A stretch of DNA of 64,000 bases from positions 310,001 to 374,000 of the forward strand of contig JAWLAY010000004.1 of the NCBI GenBank assembly GCA_041395245.1, in the 5' to 3' direction. The notes under the pieces were generated by a model, which was not told the DNA's origin, did not search any database, and saw only the letters and a list, made by a program, of their open reading frames with translations. Made by a program: the position numbers and the translations under genes. The DNA is from Aquimonas sp041395245 (GTDB lineage: Bacteria > Pseudomonadota > Gammaproteobacteria > Xanthomonadales > Xanthomonadaceae). This document shows positions 26,291 to 35,141 of the stretch, piece by piece. How positions within the stretch are numbered: the stretch's first letter is position 1; each line of letters starts with the position of its first letter.

Positions 26291-27109
26291 GTGGTCAAAC
26301 CGCTGCCGCGCCTTCGGCTTCAGGGGTTCAACAACCTCACCAAGGCACTCTCATTCAACATCTACGACGTCTGTTACGCGATCAGCGAAGACCAGCGCAA
26401 GCGCTACATCGAGTACATCGACGAGTGCTACAACGCGGATCGACTGACCCAAATCCTGACTGAGGTCGCCGAGATCATCGGCGCCAACATCCTGAATGTA
26501 GCGCGCCAGGATTACGACCCGCAGGGTGCGTCCGTCACCATCCTCATCAGCGAGGAACCGGTGATCGACAAGAAGGCGGCAGGCAAGGAAGTGCTGTCTG
26601 GCGCGGTGCGCGAACATGCCGAAGACAGCAGCGTGGTGGCACATCTCGACAAGAGCCACATCACGGTCCACACCTACCCGGAAACCCATCCGCACAACGG
26701 CATTGCCACCTTCCGCGCCGATATCGATGTCGCCACTTGCGGCGTGATTTCACCGCTGAAGGCGCTCAACTACCTGATCGAGAGTTTCGAGTCCGATATC
26801 GTGATCATGGACTACCGGGTGCGCGGCTTCACTCGCGATATCAAGGGCAACAAGCACTACATCGACCACCGCATCAATTCGATCCAGGACTACCTCGCCA
26901 AGCCGATCAAGAATCGCTACGAGATGTTCGATGTGAACGTGTACCAGGAAAATATCTTCCACACCAAGATGCATGTGAAAGAGTTCGATCTGGACACGTA
27001 CCTGTTCGAGGAAAAGGCCAAGAATCTTTCCTTCAAGGAACGGCTACGCATCGAGGCGCAACTGAAGCGCGAGATCGAAGAACTCTTCCACGGCCGCAAT
27101 CTCGACTGA
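26291..27109 (+). CDS. speD: S-adenosylmethionine decarboxylase proenzyme (SpeD)
   Basis: Makes decarboxylated S-adenosylmethionine, the aminopropyl donor for spermidine. 272 residues, the size of the E. coli-type enzyme. The proenzyme self-cleaves at Lys-Ser in LDKSHITVHTYPE, turning Ser122 into the pyruvoyl cofactor. Strong family stretches are NNLTKALSFNIYDVCYA and STCGVISPLKALNYLIE-type sequence (ATCGVISPLKALNY here). I chose GTG at 26291 because it follows AGGGGA and gives the family N-terminus (VVKPLPRLRLQGFNN); the open frame reaches back over the divergent clp promoter. It converges with the DUF3999 gene on a shared hairpin. Confidence 0.95.
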   Translation: MVKPLPRLRLQGFNNLTKALSFNIYDVCYAISEDQRKRYIEYIDECYNADRLTQILTEVAEIIGANILNVARQDYDPQGASVTILISEEPVIDKKAAGKEVLSGAVREHAEDSSVVAHLDKSHITVHTYPETHPHNGIATFRADIDVATCGVISPLKALNYLIESFESDIVIMDYRVRGFTRDIKGNKHYIDHRINSIQDYLAKPIKNRYEMFDVNVYQENIFHTKMHVKEFDLDTYLFEEKAKNLSFKERLRIEAQLKREIEELFHGRNLD

Positions 27110-27135
27110 CCCGAGACCAAGGCAAGACGGCACCA

Positions 27136-27165
27136 GAAGGGCGCGAAGGTGACTTCGCGCCCTTC
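27136..27165. terminator. Bidirectional terminator speD / DUF3999
   Basis: Perfect 13-bp stem (GAAGGGCGCGAAG and complement) with a GTGA loop, between the two convergent stop codons. T-runs are poor on both sides, but position and stem strength support termination for both transcripts. Confidence 0.7.
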
Positions 27166-27170
27166 GTCCT

Positions 27171-28553
27171 TCAGGTCTTGGGCGCCTCGCCGTCGACGCG
27201 CAACAGTTGGCGCACCATCAGCAACACACTCACCGCGCCGACCCCCAGCACACCCCACAGCAACCACCGTTTCCATGGCAGCGGCGGATCGACCGGCCGC
27301 AGCGCCGCCTCACCCGCGCGAATCGATTCATCCCCCAGCGGCAGCATGGGGGGCAACCAGTCTTTGCCCTCGCGCGCTCGCACTTCCGCCAGCGCCACAT
27401 CCAGCGGGTACTCGGAAAGCCGCGCTTCCGCGCTGCCGATGGCCAGCATCACCTCCGCATTGGCACCCGGCATCAGCAAATACTGATCGGGCACGTAACT
27501 CAGACGCAGACCTGGCGCGCGCATTAGCGGTGGCATCGTCTCGATGCGCCACTCGCGATCCCGAGCGCCCTGCTGAATCGCCACGCGCGTATCCGAGGCG
27601 GCTCCCAGCTCGAAAACCGTGCCCTCGCCTCGCCAACGCCACTCGCTGCCGGATCCTGCACGACTGAACACCCGGACCGTCGCCAAGTCCGCACTACCCT
27701 GCAGATCCAGCACGATGGCATCGGCCGGAAACGGCCCTGCCGAGACGTACTCGAATTGCCCCGCCAACACGTCCTTGGCGTCCACCGATCGAGGCGCAAG
27801 GGCATGCGTTTGCGCAATCTGGTCGCCGGCACAAACGCAGTGTTCTGCCTCGACCTTCAAGGGCTCGGGCAATGGCTCACGATCCGCGCGCTGCAGGCGC
27901 AGATAGCGCGGCGGTGCCAACGGCAAACTCACGCGCATTTGCTCCAGGCGCAGTCCATCGCGCTTCAAACGCAACAGTCCGGCATCAGTCAACCAGCGCC
28001 AATGCACGAGATCATCGCTGCCGTGGACGCGCAAACGCCAATCGAATTCCAGCGTCTCCGGCATCGACACGCGCACCGCCGTCGCCTCGGCGTGTTCGCC
28101 CAGATCAAGCAACCAATCTCCACCGGGCGCTGACGTCGGCGCATCGGTGACCGTCGATGCACCTTGCAAACGCGTTTCCAGACGGCGCAGTCGTCCATCG
28201 TCCGTGCGCTCGACAAACACGCTCACGTCCAAATCCGATTCGGGCGTCGCGCTGTTAGGCAGGATGAACCAATCGATCTCTCGCCAGGCGGGCATCGGCG
28301 ATGCAGACAATGGCGCGCGCAGAACGGCCAAAGGCAAGGGTTGACCGAGGCCGTCGAACAGCGCCACATCGCTCAGATCGTTCTGATATAGACGTCGGTA
28401 GGCCTGCTCATCCAGCGCCAGGCGATACAGGCCGGAACCACCGGCCGGCACGCTCACCGCGCGCTGCCAGGCGAACTCGGCCGCCAACCCGAAATCGCTC
28501 AGCGTCACCAGCAGTACCAGCCAAAACGCCTGCGTGGAAAGTTTTCGCCTCAT
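27171..28553 (-). CDS. DUF3999 family protein
   Basis: 460-residue envelope protein of the DUF3999 family, which is regularly paired with DUF2339. A signal peptide (about 1-25, ending LAAEF) precedes a large extracytoplasmic beta-rich region (about 26-420; RLALDEQAYRRLYQNDLSDVALFD is typical). One C-terminal membrane helix (WLLWGVLGVGAVSVLLMV) and a short cytosolic tail end the protein, giving type I topology. Its start overlaps the stop of the upstream DUF2339 gene by ATGA. Function unknown. The longer open frame to 29168 is antisense-like and overlaps DUF2339. Confidence 0.85.
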   Translation of the reverse strand: MRRKLSTQAFWLVLLVTLSDFGLAAEFAWQRAVSVPAGGSGLYRLALDEQAYRRLYQNDLSDVALFDGLGQPLPLAVLRAPLSASPMPAWREIDWFILPNSATPESDLDVSVFVERTDDGRLRRLETRLQGASTVTDAPTSAPGGDWLLDLGEHAEATAVRVSMPETLEFDWRLRVHGSDDLVHWRWLTDAGLLRLKRDGLRLEQMRVSLPLAPPRYLRLQRADREPLPEPLKVEAEHCVCAGDQIAQTHALAPRSVDAKDVLAGQFEYVSAGPFPADAIVLDLQGSADLATVRVFSRAGSGSEWRWRGEGTVFELGAASDTRVAIQQGARDREWRIETMPPLMRAPGLRLSYVPDQYLLMPGANAEVMLAIGSAEARLSEYPLDVALAEVRAREGKDWLPPMLPLGDESIRAGEAALRPVDPPLPWKRWLLWGVLGVGAVSVLLMVRQLLRVDGEAPKT

Positions 28554-31270
28554 GGCACCGACTCCTCGCTGATCCGTCGCGGAGGAGAGGGGGCAATGTA
28601 GCCGACACCCACCAGCAGAAGGCCCACCGTCAACACCGCAATCACGCCCGCCAGATCGCCCAGATAGTGGCGGTCGACCAGCAGCATCTTCAGCAGCACC
28701 ACGCCCATCAGAATCGCGCCCGGCAACCACAACGCGTAGCGCTGGAGGCGCGAGCCCGCGACCCACGCCGTCACGCCCAGCAAACACCAGACCACAGTCA
28801 AGGCCGCCTGCGCGCTGGCTGTATCGAGCAGACTCGGCCCCCACACCGCGCCACTCCAGTGATACACCGCGCGCAAGGTGGATTGCGTCAGCGAAACGAA
28901 CGCGGCGCTCGCCAAAACCACCTTCGCGCCTCGCCCCAGTCCCGTCCACGCGCGCCAGAGTGCGAGAAGAATCAGACCCTGCGTCAGGTCCAGTGGATTC
29001 AACACCGGGAGGTAGGACAAAGGCGCGGTGCTGCCAGGCAACATCCAGATCACACACAGGGCAAACAGAATCCCGGCACAGGCAAGCCCGTGCCAGTAGC
29101 GTGCGTAGCGTATGAAGTGCTCCTGCAATGGCCAAGCAAACCATTGCGGCCTGCGCCAAAGGCCCCAACTGAGCAGCAACAGCGGAGCGATGGTGGCGAC
29201 GATCACCCAGGCATCACCCAGCTCTGCATCGCGATCCAGGCGGATCGCAAACTCAAACGCGAACAGCAGAACGATCGTGCTCAAGACCAGAATGTGCGCC
29301 AAGCCAGTAAGTCGCGCGGCGGGCGCACGCAGCCGCGACAAACCGAACGAACTCGACAATCCCCATGCCAACCAGGCAAGACCACCGAGATCCGCCAACG
29401 GGGAGCGCAGGTCCCAGGCCGTCAACGGAACCAGTAAAGGCGCAGGTAGCCACAGCGCCAGCATGGCCCAACTCAGGCGCGGCCAATTCAGGCTGCGACG
29501 CAGCAGCGCCGCCAAGGCGATGCTGATCGAAGCGAACAGTAGCCAGCCAAGCACCCACGATCCATGCAGCGAAAGCCGTTCCGCTTCGTGGATTCCGAGC
29601 ACATGCCACCAAGCCAAGCCCACGAGAAACCATGGCCAGATCGTGATGCGTTGCGGCGCATGCCGCTCGTAAAGCAATGCCGTAACCAATGCAGTCAGCG
29701 CCAGCAAGGCCAGACTGATCGACGTGGCGATACCGAGACGTGCGAGCGCTCCCGTTTCCAGCCCAAGCCAGACCTCCTGCCCGAAAAAGAAACTCGCCCC
29801 CGCCAGCGCCTGCAGCGCCCAACCTGCGATCTGCGGCCAGCGGCGATCCTGGCGCAGGCCTAACCATATCGCCGCCACGCCTTCCAGCGCCCAGGCCATG
29901 GCGGTCTGTTCGGCGGAGAAGGCGAGCGGAATCGACAGGGTCGCAAAACCCAGGGCAAGCACGGCAAAACTCTGCCCCAGCAATCGGGCGGCGCTGCGTT
30001 TGATCAGCCAGACCGCCAACAGCGCGTAAATGACAGCGGCCACCAGCGCACTGAAAGCCAGTGGCATGCGCTCGCCGTCCAACAGCGCGGCCTGCAACGG
30101 AAACGCCAGCAAGGGCAGCCCAAAGGTCAGACTCGTGCTGACGCTGCGGCCATCGGCGGGGGCTCGCAGGGACGTCAGCACCGGAATGAACAGATAGAAG
30201 GCACTGAACAGCAACAGGAACGGCTCAATACTCGCGAACAGTTCCGGCCGGTAATACTGCCGTCCCCACAACGCGCCGATACCAAAGGTAAACACGAAGC
30301 CCAGCAGATTCAGCGCGTGCCAGTTGCGCCGCCAGGCAACCGCAAACACCGCCGCATTGAGCACCGCGTAGTAGCTGAACAGAGCCACCGCATTGCCCGA
30401 TCCGGTACTGATCAGGACCGGCGCCAAATAGCCGCCAAGAAAGCCCAGCCAGGCCAGCACGGCGGCATTCTGCAGCAAGGCCAGAAGCGCGCTTCCAGCC
30501 ACCAGCAGAACCACCAGTCCCAAGGCCAGTGGCGCAGGAATCAGCGCGTAGTAGCGGAACGCCGCAAACACCGTCAGCAACAGGACACCCAACGCCCCAC
30601 CCTGCAGGCTCAAACCGAATGCCGGGCGCGATTCGCGTTGCCGGAAGCCAAACCACAGACCACCGATTGCCGCGAAGGCAATGCTCGTCAATCGCGCCTC
30701 GATCGATACCGTGAAATAGCCTTGATCGGCCGCGTACTTCAGCGCCGCCGCGACACCGGCAAACAGCACCAGCACGCCCAACTTGACCGGCAAGTTGCCC
30801 TCGGTGAACCAGCCGATCAGCGCTTTCACCAAGCGATCCGGCAGAGACGGTGCAATTGGCGGTGCGACCCATGATTGCGGCGGCTCGACCTCAGCCGCAT
30901 TGACAGGCGTCGTCGACGCCTCGACGGCGACTGTCGCGGGCTTCGGTTTGGCCCATTCGGGCACCGGTGGTGGCCCCGGCCGGACCGCTGGTTCCGCAGT
31001 GACGCTGGCAACGGTTGCCGACTCCGCAACCGCCGGTTCCAACGCAGTCGGTCGAGACGACACCGTCGACTCAGCGAGATGACGCTTCGGCAAGCCCGCC
31101 TCCTGGCAACGCAACTGGCGCTCCAGGGCGTCCACCTTGGCGCGCAGCTCAAGCACGCTACCAAGCGCCCAACCGAGTCCCGCACCGCCCAACAGACCAA
31201 GCATCACGCGACTGGCATCACCCAGCATGCCGCCCAGCACCGCCAGCACGACGACCACAATCCACTTCAT
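28550..31270 (-). CDS. DUF2339 polytopic membrane protein
   Basis: 906-residue inner-membrane protein of the DUF2339 family. An N-terminal helix is followed by a cytosolic region with a short coiled coil (VLELRAKVDALERQL) and a Pro/Val/Ala-rich linker (about 60-150). The rest (about 175-890) is a run of more than twenty predicted membrane helices. Start at 31270 follows GGGAG; the frame extends a further 19 codons upstream without support. It is translationally coupled to DUF3999. The two are commonly found together, suggesting a membrane complex; the process is unknown. Confidence 0.88.
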   Translation of the reverse strand: MKWIVVVVLAVLGGMLGDASRVMLGLLGGAGLGWALGSVLELRAKVDALERQLRCQEAGLPKRHLAESTVSSRPTALEPAVAESATVASVTAEPAVRPGPPPVPEWAKPKPATVAVEASTTPVNAAEVEPPQSWVAPPIAPSLPDRLVKALIGWFTEGNLPVKLGVLVLFAGVAAALKYAADQGYFTVSIEARLTSIAFAAIGGLWFGFRQRESRPAFGLSLQGGALGVLLLTVFAAFRYYALIPAPLALGLVVLLVAGSALLALLQNAAVLAWLGFLGGYLAPVLISTGSGNAVALFSYYAVLNAAVFAVAWRRNWHALNLLGFVFTFGIGALWGRQYYRPELFASIEPFLLLFSAFYLFIPVLTSLRAPADGRSVSTSLTFGLPLLAFPLQAALLDGERMPLAFSALVAAVIYALLAVWLIKRSAARLLGQSFAVLALGFATLSIPLAFSAEQTAMAWALEGVAAIWLGLRQDRRWPQIAGWALQALAGASFFFGQEVWLGLETGALARLGIATSISLALLALTALVTALLYERHAPQRITIWPWFLVGLAWWHVLGIHEAERLSLHGSWVLGWLLFASISIALAALLRRSLNWPRLSWAMLALWLPAPLLVPLTAWDLRSPLADLGGLAWLAWGLSSSFGLSRLRAPAARLTGLAHILVLSTIVLLFAFEFAIRLDRDAELGDAWVIVATIAPLLLLSWGLWRRPQWFAWPLQEHFIRYARYWHGLACAGILFALCVIWMLPGSTAPLSYLPVLNPLDLTQGLILLALWRAWTGLGRGAKVVLASAAFVSLTQSTLRAVYHWSGAVWGPSLLDTASAQAALTVVWCLLGVTAWVAGSRLQRYALWLPGAILMGVVLLKMLLVDRHYLGDLAGVIAVLTVGLLLVGVGYIAPSPPRRISEESVP

Positions 31271-31447
31271 TGACGACTCCCGTTCGAACTGGTCGAAAGC
31301 GCTGAGAGTCCGTGCCGAGTGCGTCATGGACGGGTTTCGGCAGGGGCGTTAAGCGCACTCACTTTCGAACGAAAGCACGCAAGATCGCAAGCCTCACGAA
31401 CATTTCTCGAATCAACGGCATGGCCTGTTCGATCCCAGTGAACGGGG

Positions 31448-32095
31448 TCAGATCCGGTAGGCCACCCGCTTCATCACCTGACTACAAGCTGCCATGAGGT
31501 CGGGAACAGGGCGCGGCAAGACCCTCGCACCCGCGGCATCCGCCTGTTCGGCGTGCCGCGCCTCATCGGCCATCATTTCGGCAAGGATCGCGCGACTCGC
31601 GGTGTCTTCCTCGGGCAGAGATGTCAGATGATCCTTCAGATGCGCCTCCACTTGGCGCTCGGTTTCGACAATAAAGCCGAGGTTGTAGCCATCGCCCGCC
31701 AACCCGGCCACCACGCCGATGGCGTAACTCCCGAGATACCAGAACGGATTGAACAGACTGGGCATGCTGTGCAGGGTCTCAAGCCGCTGGGCGCACCAGG
31801 CCAGATGGTCGGCTTCCTCTATCGCCGCATGCCGCAAATGCGCGCGCAACTGCGGAGTCGTTGCCACGGCCGCCTGGCCCAGATACAAGGCCTGCGCACA
31901 GACCTCACCGCTGTGATTGATTCGCATCAGTCCAACAACATGGCGGCGATCCGTTTCAGATAGCGCTGGCGCAACATGGCTCGATGCGGGACTTGGGCGG
32001 ATCGGCGGCGGCGCTAGCGCCAGACTGGTTCGCAGGGCGTGATCGACCTCCATCAGGATGCGGTCGAAGGGCGAGAAGCGTCTTTCAAATGGCAT
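31448..32095 (-). CDS. coq7: Coq7-type demethoxyubiquinone hydroxylase
   Basis: Di-iron monooxygenase of ubiquinone biosynthesis that hydroxylates 2-polyprenyl-3-methyl-6-methoxybenzoquinone, 215 residues, peripheral on the inner membrane. A four-helix bundle supplies ligands from NHSGE, EEADH, a central Glu in ETERQVEAH and DEARH. The ATG at 32095 overlaps the stop of the upstream Fe-S protein gene (TGATG), a classic restart site; a GTG one codon earlier is possible. The N-terminal 45 residues are Pro/Ser-rich and variable. Many gammaproteobacteria have Coq7 in place of the flavoenzyme UbiF. Confidence 0.93.
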   Translation of the reverse strand: MPFERRFSPFDRILMEVDHALRTSLALAPPPIRPSPASSHVAPALSETDRRHVVGLMRINHSGEVCAQALYLGQAAVATTPQLRAHLRHAAIEEADHLAWCAQRLETLHSMPSLFNPFWYLGSYAIGVVAGLAGDGYNLGFIVETERQVEAHLKDHLTSLPEEDTASRAILAEMMADEARHAEQADAAGARVLPRPVPDLMAACSQVMKRVAYRI

Positions 32096-33285
32096 CACAT
32101 CGCCTCATCAATCAACACCAACGGATGTTGCATTGGCCGCGCCTTTGCGCCCGCCAGCGACTGCAGATGCAGATGGCAGCCCACATTGCTGGTACACCAC
32201 CGTGCCTGGGGGCGCGAAGAGAACTCTTCCAGCACCGGAGCCGCCAGTTGTTCGGCACGCTGAGGAAACTGCAGCATGTGCGCTCCCGCAGCGCCACAGC
32301 ATCCCTGCGGCGCTATGCGGTGCAGGCGAATCCCCGGCAGCAGGCGCAACATCTCTTCTGCCGCGAATTGCCGACGGTCGGAGTTTGGCCGAGCGGTACA
32401 TGGAGAATGCACGACCACATCGATGTCGCTCGGGCGGAATGGCCACGCACGCAGTGGCGTATGCGCAAGCAGGAACGCCATCGCCTCAAGCACCGGCACT
32501 TGCTTGCCGAGTGCGTCCTCTACTTCCTTGTGGCACCCCGTGCTCAGCGTCAGCACGAAGCTCGGGGACACTGGCGCACTCGCCACCGACGCCGCCAACG
32601 CGCGCTGGTTGGACTGCGCGAGCCGATCTGCGTCAAGCGCCTCGCCCGCATGCCGCGCCAGCGCACCACAGCAGCCTTGCATCGGCATGTTGATGACCTG
32701 CCAGCCCAAACGGTCAAGAATTCGCCGCAGCGCCACGAAGGCAGCGGCCTCTGCGTGCCGTTCGACACAGCCCTCAAACAGAATCACCGCAGGACGTCTG
32801 TCCGTGACCGCAACGGGCTCGGGAACGGCAATGGGTGCCTGCACCGCAGTAAGCAGACGCATCCATCGACCTGGCAACCACCTTGCGGGCCAGCGCGCCA
32901 AGCGAAGAAGCCATGCCAGCAGGACTGGACGAGCGACAATGAAAAGCAAGCCTCGCATCGTCCATGATGCGGAGCGTCGAGGACGCCGCAACTGTCGACT
33001 CAAATCCATGAGCCGACCGAAGCGAACCTTGGCAGGACACATCGCCTCGCATCGTCCGCAGGACAGGCAATGATCCAGCGCATCCGAATCGGCGTACCGA
33101 TCCGCCTCGGGCTGGGCAGCCAATTGCTGCATCAGCATGATTCGGCCGCGCGGTGACTCGGCCTCGCGCTGGTCCAATCCATAGGTTGGACAGACCGGCA
33201 AACACTGTCCGCACAGGACACAGGCGTCCGCGAGCGCCAGAATTTCGCCTCGGAGGTCATCGACGGCGGCGGGCTGGCTGATCAT
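32095..33285 (-). CDS. GlcF-like (Fe-S)-binding oxidoreductase subunit
   Basis: 396-residue iron-sulfur subunit related to glycolate oxidase GlcF and LutA/HdrD-type proteins. Two 4Fe-4S clusters are provided by CVLCGQCLPVC and CLSCGRCEAMC near the N-terminus, and two CCG domains follow, marked GCCGALARHAG and GCCGAAGAHML. A hydrophobic segment (GLLFIVARPVLLAWLLRLAR) may anchor it at the membrane. It should pass electrons from a flavoprotein dehydrogenase to quinone. No FAD subunit is adjacent, so the substrate (glycolate, lactate or glycerol-3-phosphate) is undecided. It is coupled to coq7. Confidence 0.88.
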   Translation of the reverse strand: MISQPAAVDDLRGEILALADACVLCGQCLPVCPTYGLDQREAESPRGRIMLMQQLAAQPEADRYADSDALDHCLSCGRCEAMCPAKVRFGRLMDLSRQLRRPRRSASWTMRGLLFIVARPVLLAWLLRLARWPARWLPGRWMRLLTAVQAPIAVPEPVAVTDRRPAVILFEGCVERHAEAAAFVALRRILDRLGWQVINMPMQGCCGALARHAGEALDADRLAQSNQRALAASVASAPVSPSFVLTLSTGCHKEVEDALGKQVPVLEAMAFLLAHTPLRAWPFRPSDIDVVVHSPCTARPNSDRRQFAAEEMLRLLPGIRLHRIAPQGCCGAAGAHMLQFPQRAEQLAAPVLEEFSSRPQARWCTSNVGCHLHLQSLAGAKARPMQHPLVLIDEAM

Positions 33286-33426
33286 CCGGACGCATCCTGG
33301 CAGTCAGGGGACAACGCCGCTCGGCGGCGGCTTCACATCGATTTAAACCATAGCAGAGGGGCACCGCACCTTGAGCGAAGGTCTGCCATCCGGGCTCGGC
33401 CAAGTGGCATCCTGCATGTCAGACTC

Positions 33427-33455
33427 TTGCGCGTTCCCTTTTCCACCGCTATCCT
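33427..33455 (+). promoter_or_regulatory. Candidate promoter for rplM-rpsI
   Basis: TTGCGC (33427) and TATCCT (33450) with a 17-base spacer, 39 bases upstream of the rplM start codon. The -10 is good and the -35 only half matches sigma-70. The spacing supports it. Confidence 0.35.
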
Positions 33456-33494
33456 TCGCAGTCTTTCGTTCACGCATTCCCATTGGGAGCTCTC

Positions 33495-33923
33495 ATGAAG
33501 ACCTTCAGCGCCAAAGCGGAGACCGTCAAGCGCGACTGGTTCCTGGTCGACGCAAACGGCAAGACCCTTGGCCGTCTTTGCTCCGAAGTTGCCAGCCGCC
33601 TGCGCGGCAAGCACAAGCCCGTGTTCACACCGCATGTGGACACTGGTGATTACATCGTCATCATCAATGCCGAGAAAATTGCCGTCACCGGCAACAAGCT
33701 GCAGGACAAGATGTATCACCGGTTCACCGGCTACGTCGGTAACCTGAAGTCCGAAACCTTGGGTCAGGCATTGGAGCGTCATCCCGAGCGCGCCATCGAA
33801 ATTGGCGTCAAGGGCATGTTGCCGAAGAACTCGCTGGGCCGTCAGATGTTCCGCAAGCTGAAGGTCTACAAGGGCTCCGAGCATCCGCACACCGCCCAGC
33901 AGCCGCAGGCGCTGGACTTCTAA
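33495..33923 (+). CDS. rplM: 50S ribosomal protein L13
   Basis: 142-residue early-assembly protein of the large ribosomal subunit. The chain opens MKTFSAKAETVKRDWFLVDA and contains GKTLGRL and RMLPKNSLGR-type sequence (GMLPKNSLGRQMFRKL), both diagnostic for L13. Start ATG follows GGGAG at the right distance; the longer frame from 33483 adds four unsupported residues. It is followed after 18 bases by rpsI, the universal pairing. Confidence 0.98.
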   Translation: MKTFSAKAETVKRDWFLVDANGKTLGRLCSEVASRLRGKHKPVFTPHVDTGDYIVIINAEKIAVTGNKLQDKMYHRFTGYVGNLKSETLGQALERHPERAIEIGVKGMLPKNSLGRQMFRKLKVYKGSEHPHTAQQPQALDF

Positions 33924-33941
33924 GGCCACAGGACACAGCTC

Positions 33942-34334
33942 ATGGCAATTCAGCAGAACTACGGCACCGGCCGTCGCAAGTCCTCCACCGCCCGCGTCTT
34001 CGTGCGCAACGGCAGCGGCAACATCACCGTGAACGAACGCCCGCTGGACGTGTTCTTTGGTCGCGAAACGGCACGCATGATCGTGCGTCAGCCGCTTGAG
34101 CTGATCGAAATGACCGACAAGTTCGACATCAACGTCACCGTCGCAGGTGGTGGCACGACCGGTCAGGCTGGCGCGATCCGCCTCGGCATTGCCCGTGCGC
34201 TGGTGGAATACGATGAAGCGTTGAAGTCGCCTTTGCGTCGCGCCGGGTTCATGACCCGTGATGCCCGTGAAGTCGAACGTAAAAAGGTCGGCTTGCACAA
34301 AGCCCGCCGCGCCACCCAGTTCTCGAAGCGTTAA
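33942..34334 (+). CDS. rpsI: 30S ribosomal protein S9
   Basis: 130-residue small-subunit protein whose C-terminal tail reaches the P-site tRNA. The chain opens MAIQQNYGTGRRKSSTARVF and ends in the conserved basic tail KKVGLHKARRATQFSKR, complete to the final SKR. It shares a transcript with rplM. The tRNA-Gln gene begins only 33 bases after the stop, with no terminator between, so the tRNA is likely processed from the same RNA. Confidence 0.98.
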   Translation: MAIQQNYGTGRRKSSTARVFVRNGSGNITVNERPLDVFFGRETARMIVRQPLELIEMTDKFDINVTVAGGGTTGQAGAIRLGIARALVEYDEALKSPLRRAGFMTRDAREVERKKVGLHKARRATQFSKR

Positions 34335-34367
34335 TTCGCCAGAGCGCCAGGCGGCGGTCCCAGTTGT

Positions 34368-34441
34368 TGGGAGATCGTCTAACGGTAGGACTGCAGACTC
34401 TGACTCTGCCTATCTAGGTTCGAATCCTAGTCTCCCAGCCA
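34368..34441 (+). tRNA. tRNA-Gln (CUG)
   Basis: 74-base tRNA with encoded CCA. The acceptor stem TGGGAGA pairs with TCTCCCA, with G73. The anticodon stem GCAGA/TCTGC closes the loop CTCTGAC, giving anticodon CTG. The T-arm CTAGG-TTCGAAT-CCTAG is standard. Starting with T and a weak first pair is characteristic of glutamine tRNAs. Confidence 0.95.
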
Positions 34442-34474
34442 ATTGGTGGTTCGGTCAGAAAGCGAACCACACGG

Positions 34475-34500
34475 AAAGCCCGCCAAAAGCGGGCTTTTTT
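34475..34500 (+). terminator. Intrinsic terminator after tRNA-Gln
   Basis: Stem AAAGCCCGC / GCGGGCTTT with a short CAAAA-type loop followed by a run of six T. This ends the rplM-rpsI-tRNA-Gln transcript. Confidence 0.85.
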
Positions 34501-34540
34501 GTATCCCGCCGATGGCGCGCCGCGCCGCGCGGGTAGGCAC

Positions 34541-34546
34541 TACAAT
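34541..34546 (+). promoter_or_regulatory. Candidate -10 box for the downstream tRNA
   Basis: TACAAT lies 8 bases upstream of the tRNA 5' end, after the preceding terminator. No clear -35 is visible in the GC-rich upstream sequence. Confidence 0.35.
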
Positions 34547-34554
34547 CCGGTCAC

Positions 34555-34630
34555 GGGCCTATAGCTCAACGGTTAGAGCAGAGGACTCATAATCCTTTGG
34601 TTCAAGGTTCGAATCCTTGTGGGCCCACCA
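34555..34630 (+). tRNA. tRNA with CAU anticodon, probably tRNA-Ile2 (lysidine type)
   Basis: 76-base tRNA with encoded CCA and A73. Acceptor stem GGGCCTA pairs with TGGGCCC (one G-T pair). The anticodon loop CTCATAA gives CAT. Elongator Met and Ile2 share this anticodon; here pairs 4-69 and 5-68 are both C-G, the feature recognised by TilS, so I favour tRNA-Ile2 whose C34 becomes lysidine and reads AUA. Automated tools would likely call it Met. Confidence 0.9.
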
Positions 34631-35141
34631 TCCTTGTCGACCATGACCGAGCGGAACGCCTCTCCCTGAATCGCGAACAGCGCCGCAGCAACTGACGCTG
34701 TTCGCGCCGACGTCAAATGCTGGTAGTACATGGCGCAGATCAGCGGGCTTGAACGATCAAAGCGAACGTTCGGCTAGGAGCCTGTCGGACTTGAAGAATC
34801 GAAGCGAAAATTCGTCTGGGCGAGGACAGTTTTTGCCGGTTTCGCAGGGCAATAGTTGAACCATTGCCCAAGGAAGCGGCAAAAAATGGACCGTTCAGCC
34901 GGATTTGCAGCCGATCTCCGTTCCGGTCCAACAGGCTCCCCGTCAATGACGCGACCGACTCATCCTCGTCGGACTCAGGCTGCCCACTTCGCTGTTCAGT
35001 AACGGCTTCGAATGAGCGACTGAATTGACGACAACCAAGGCATGACGGCGACGTCAACCTGCGGCATGCTTTGCGCGATAGTGTCCTGACGTGCCGGATC
35101 GCCGCGCACGCCGGGACACTGTGATCGCGAGGAGACGAGTC
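34631..35141. other. Intergenic region with repeat copy 2
   Basis: This 511-base region between the tRNA and the YW-rich lipoprotein gene holds the palindromic element at 34774-34939. The 143 bases before it and about 200 after it show no gene. A GGAG Shine-Dalgarno precedes the lipoprotein start. Confidence 0.6.
34774..34939. repeat. Palindromic MITE-like element, copy 2
   Basis: 166-base element in the opposite orientation to copy 1: it reads CTAGGAGCCTGTCGGACTTG at its left end and CAACAGGCTCC at the right, where the terminal repeat has decayed. The central GGGCAATAG-ttgaa-CCATTGCCC hairpin is kept. It lies 143 bases after the tRNA-Ile2 gene. Confidence 0.83.
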
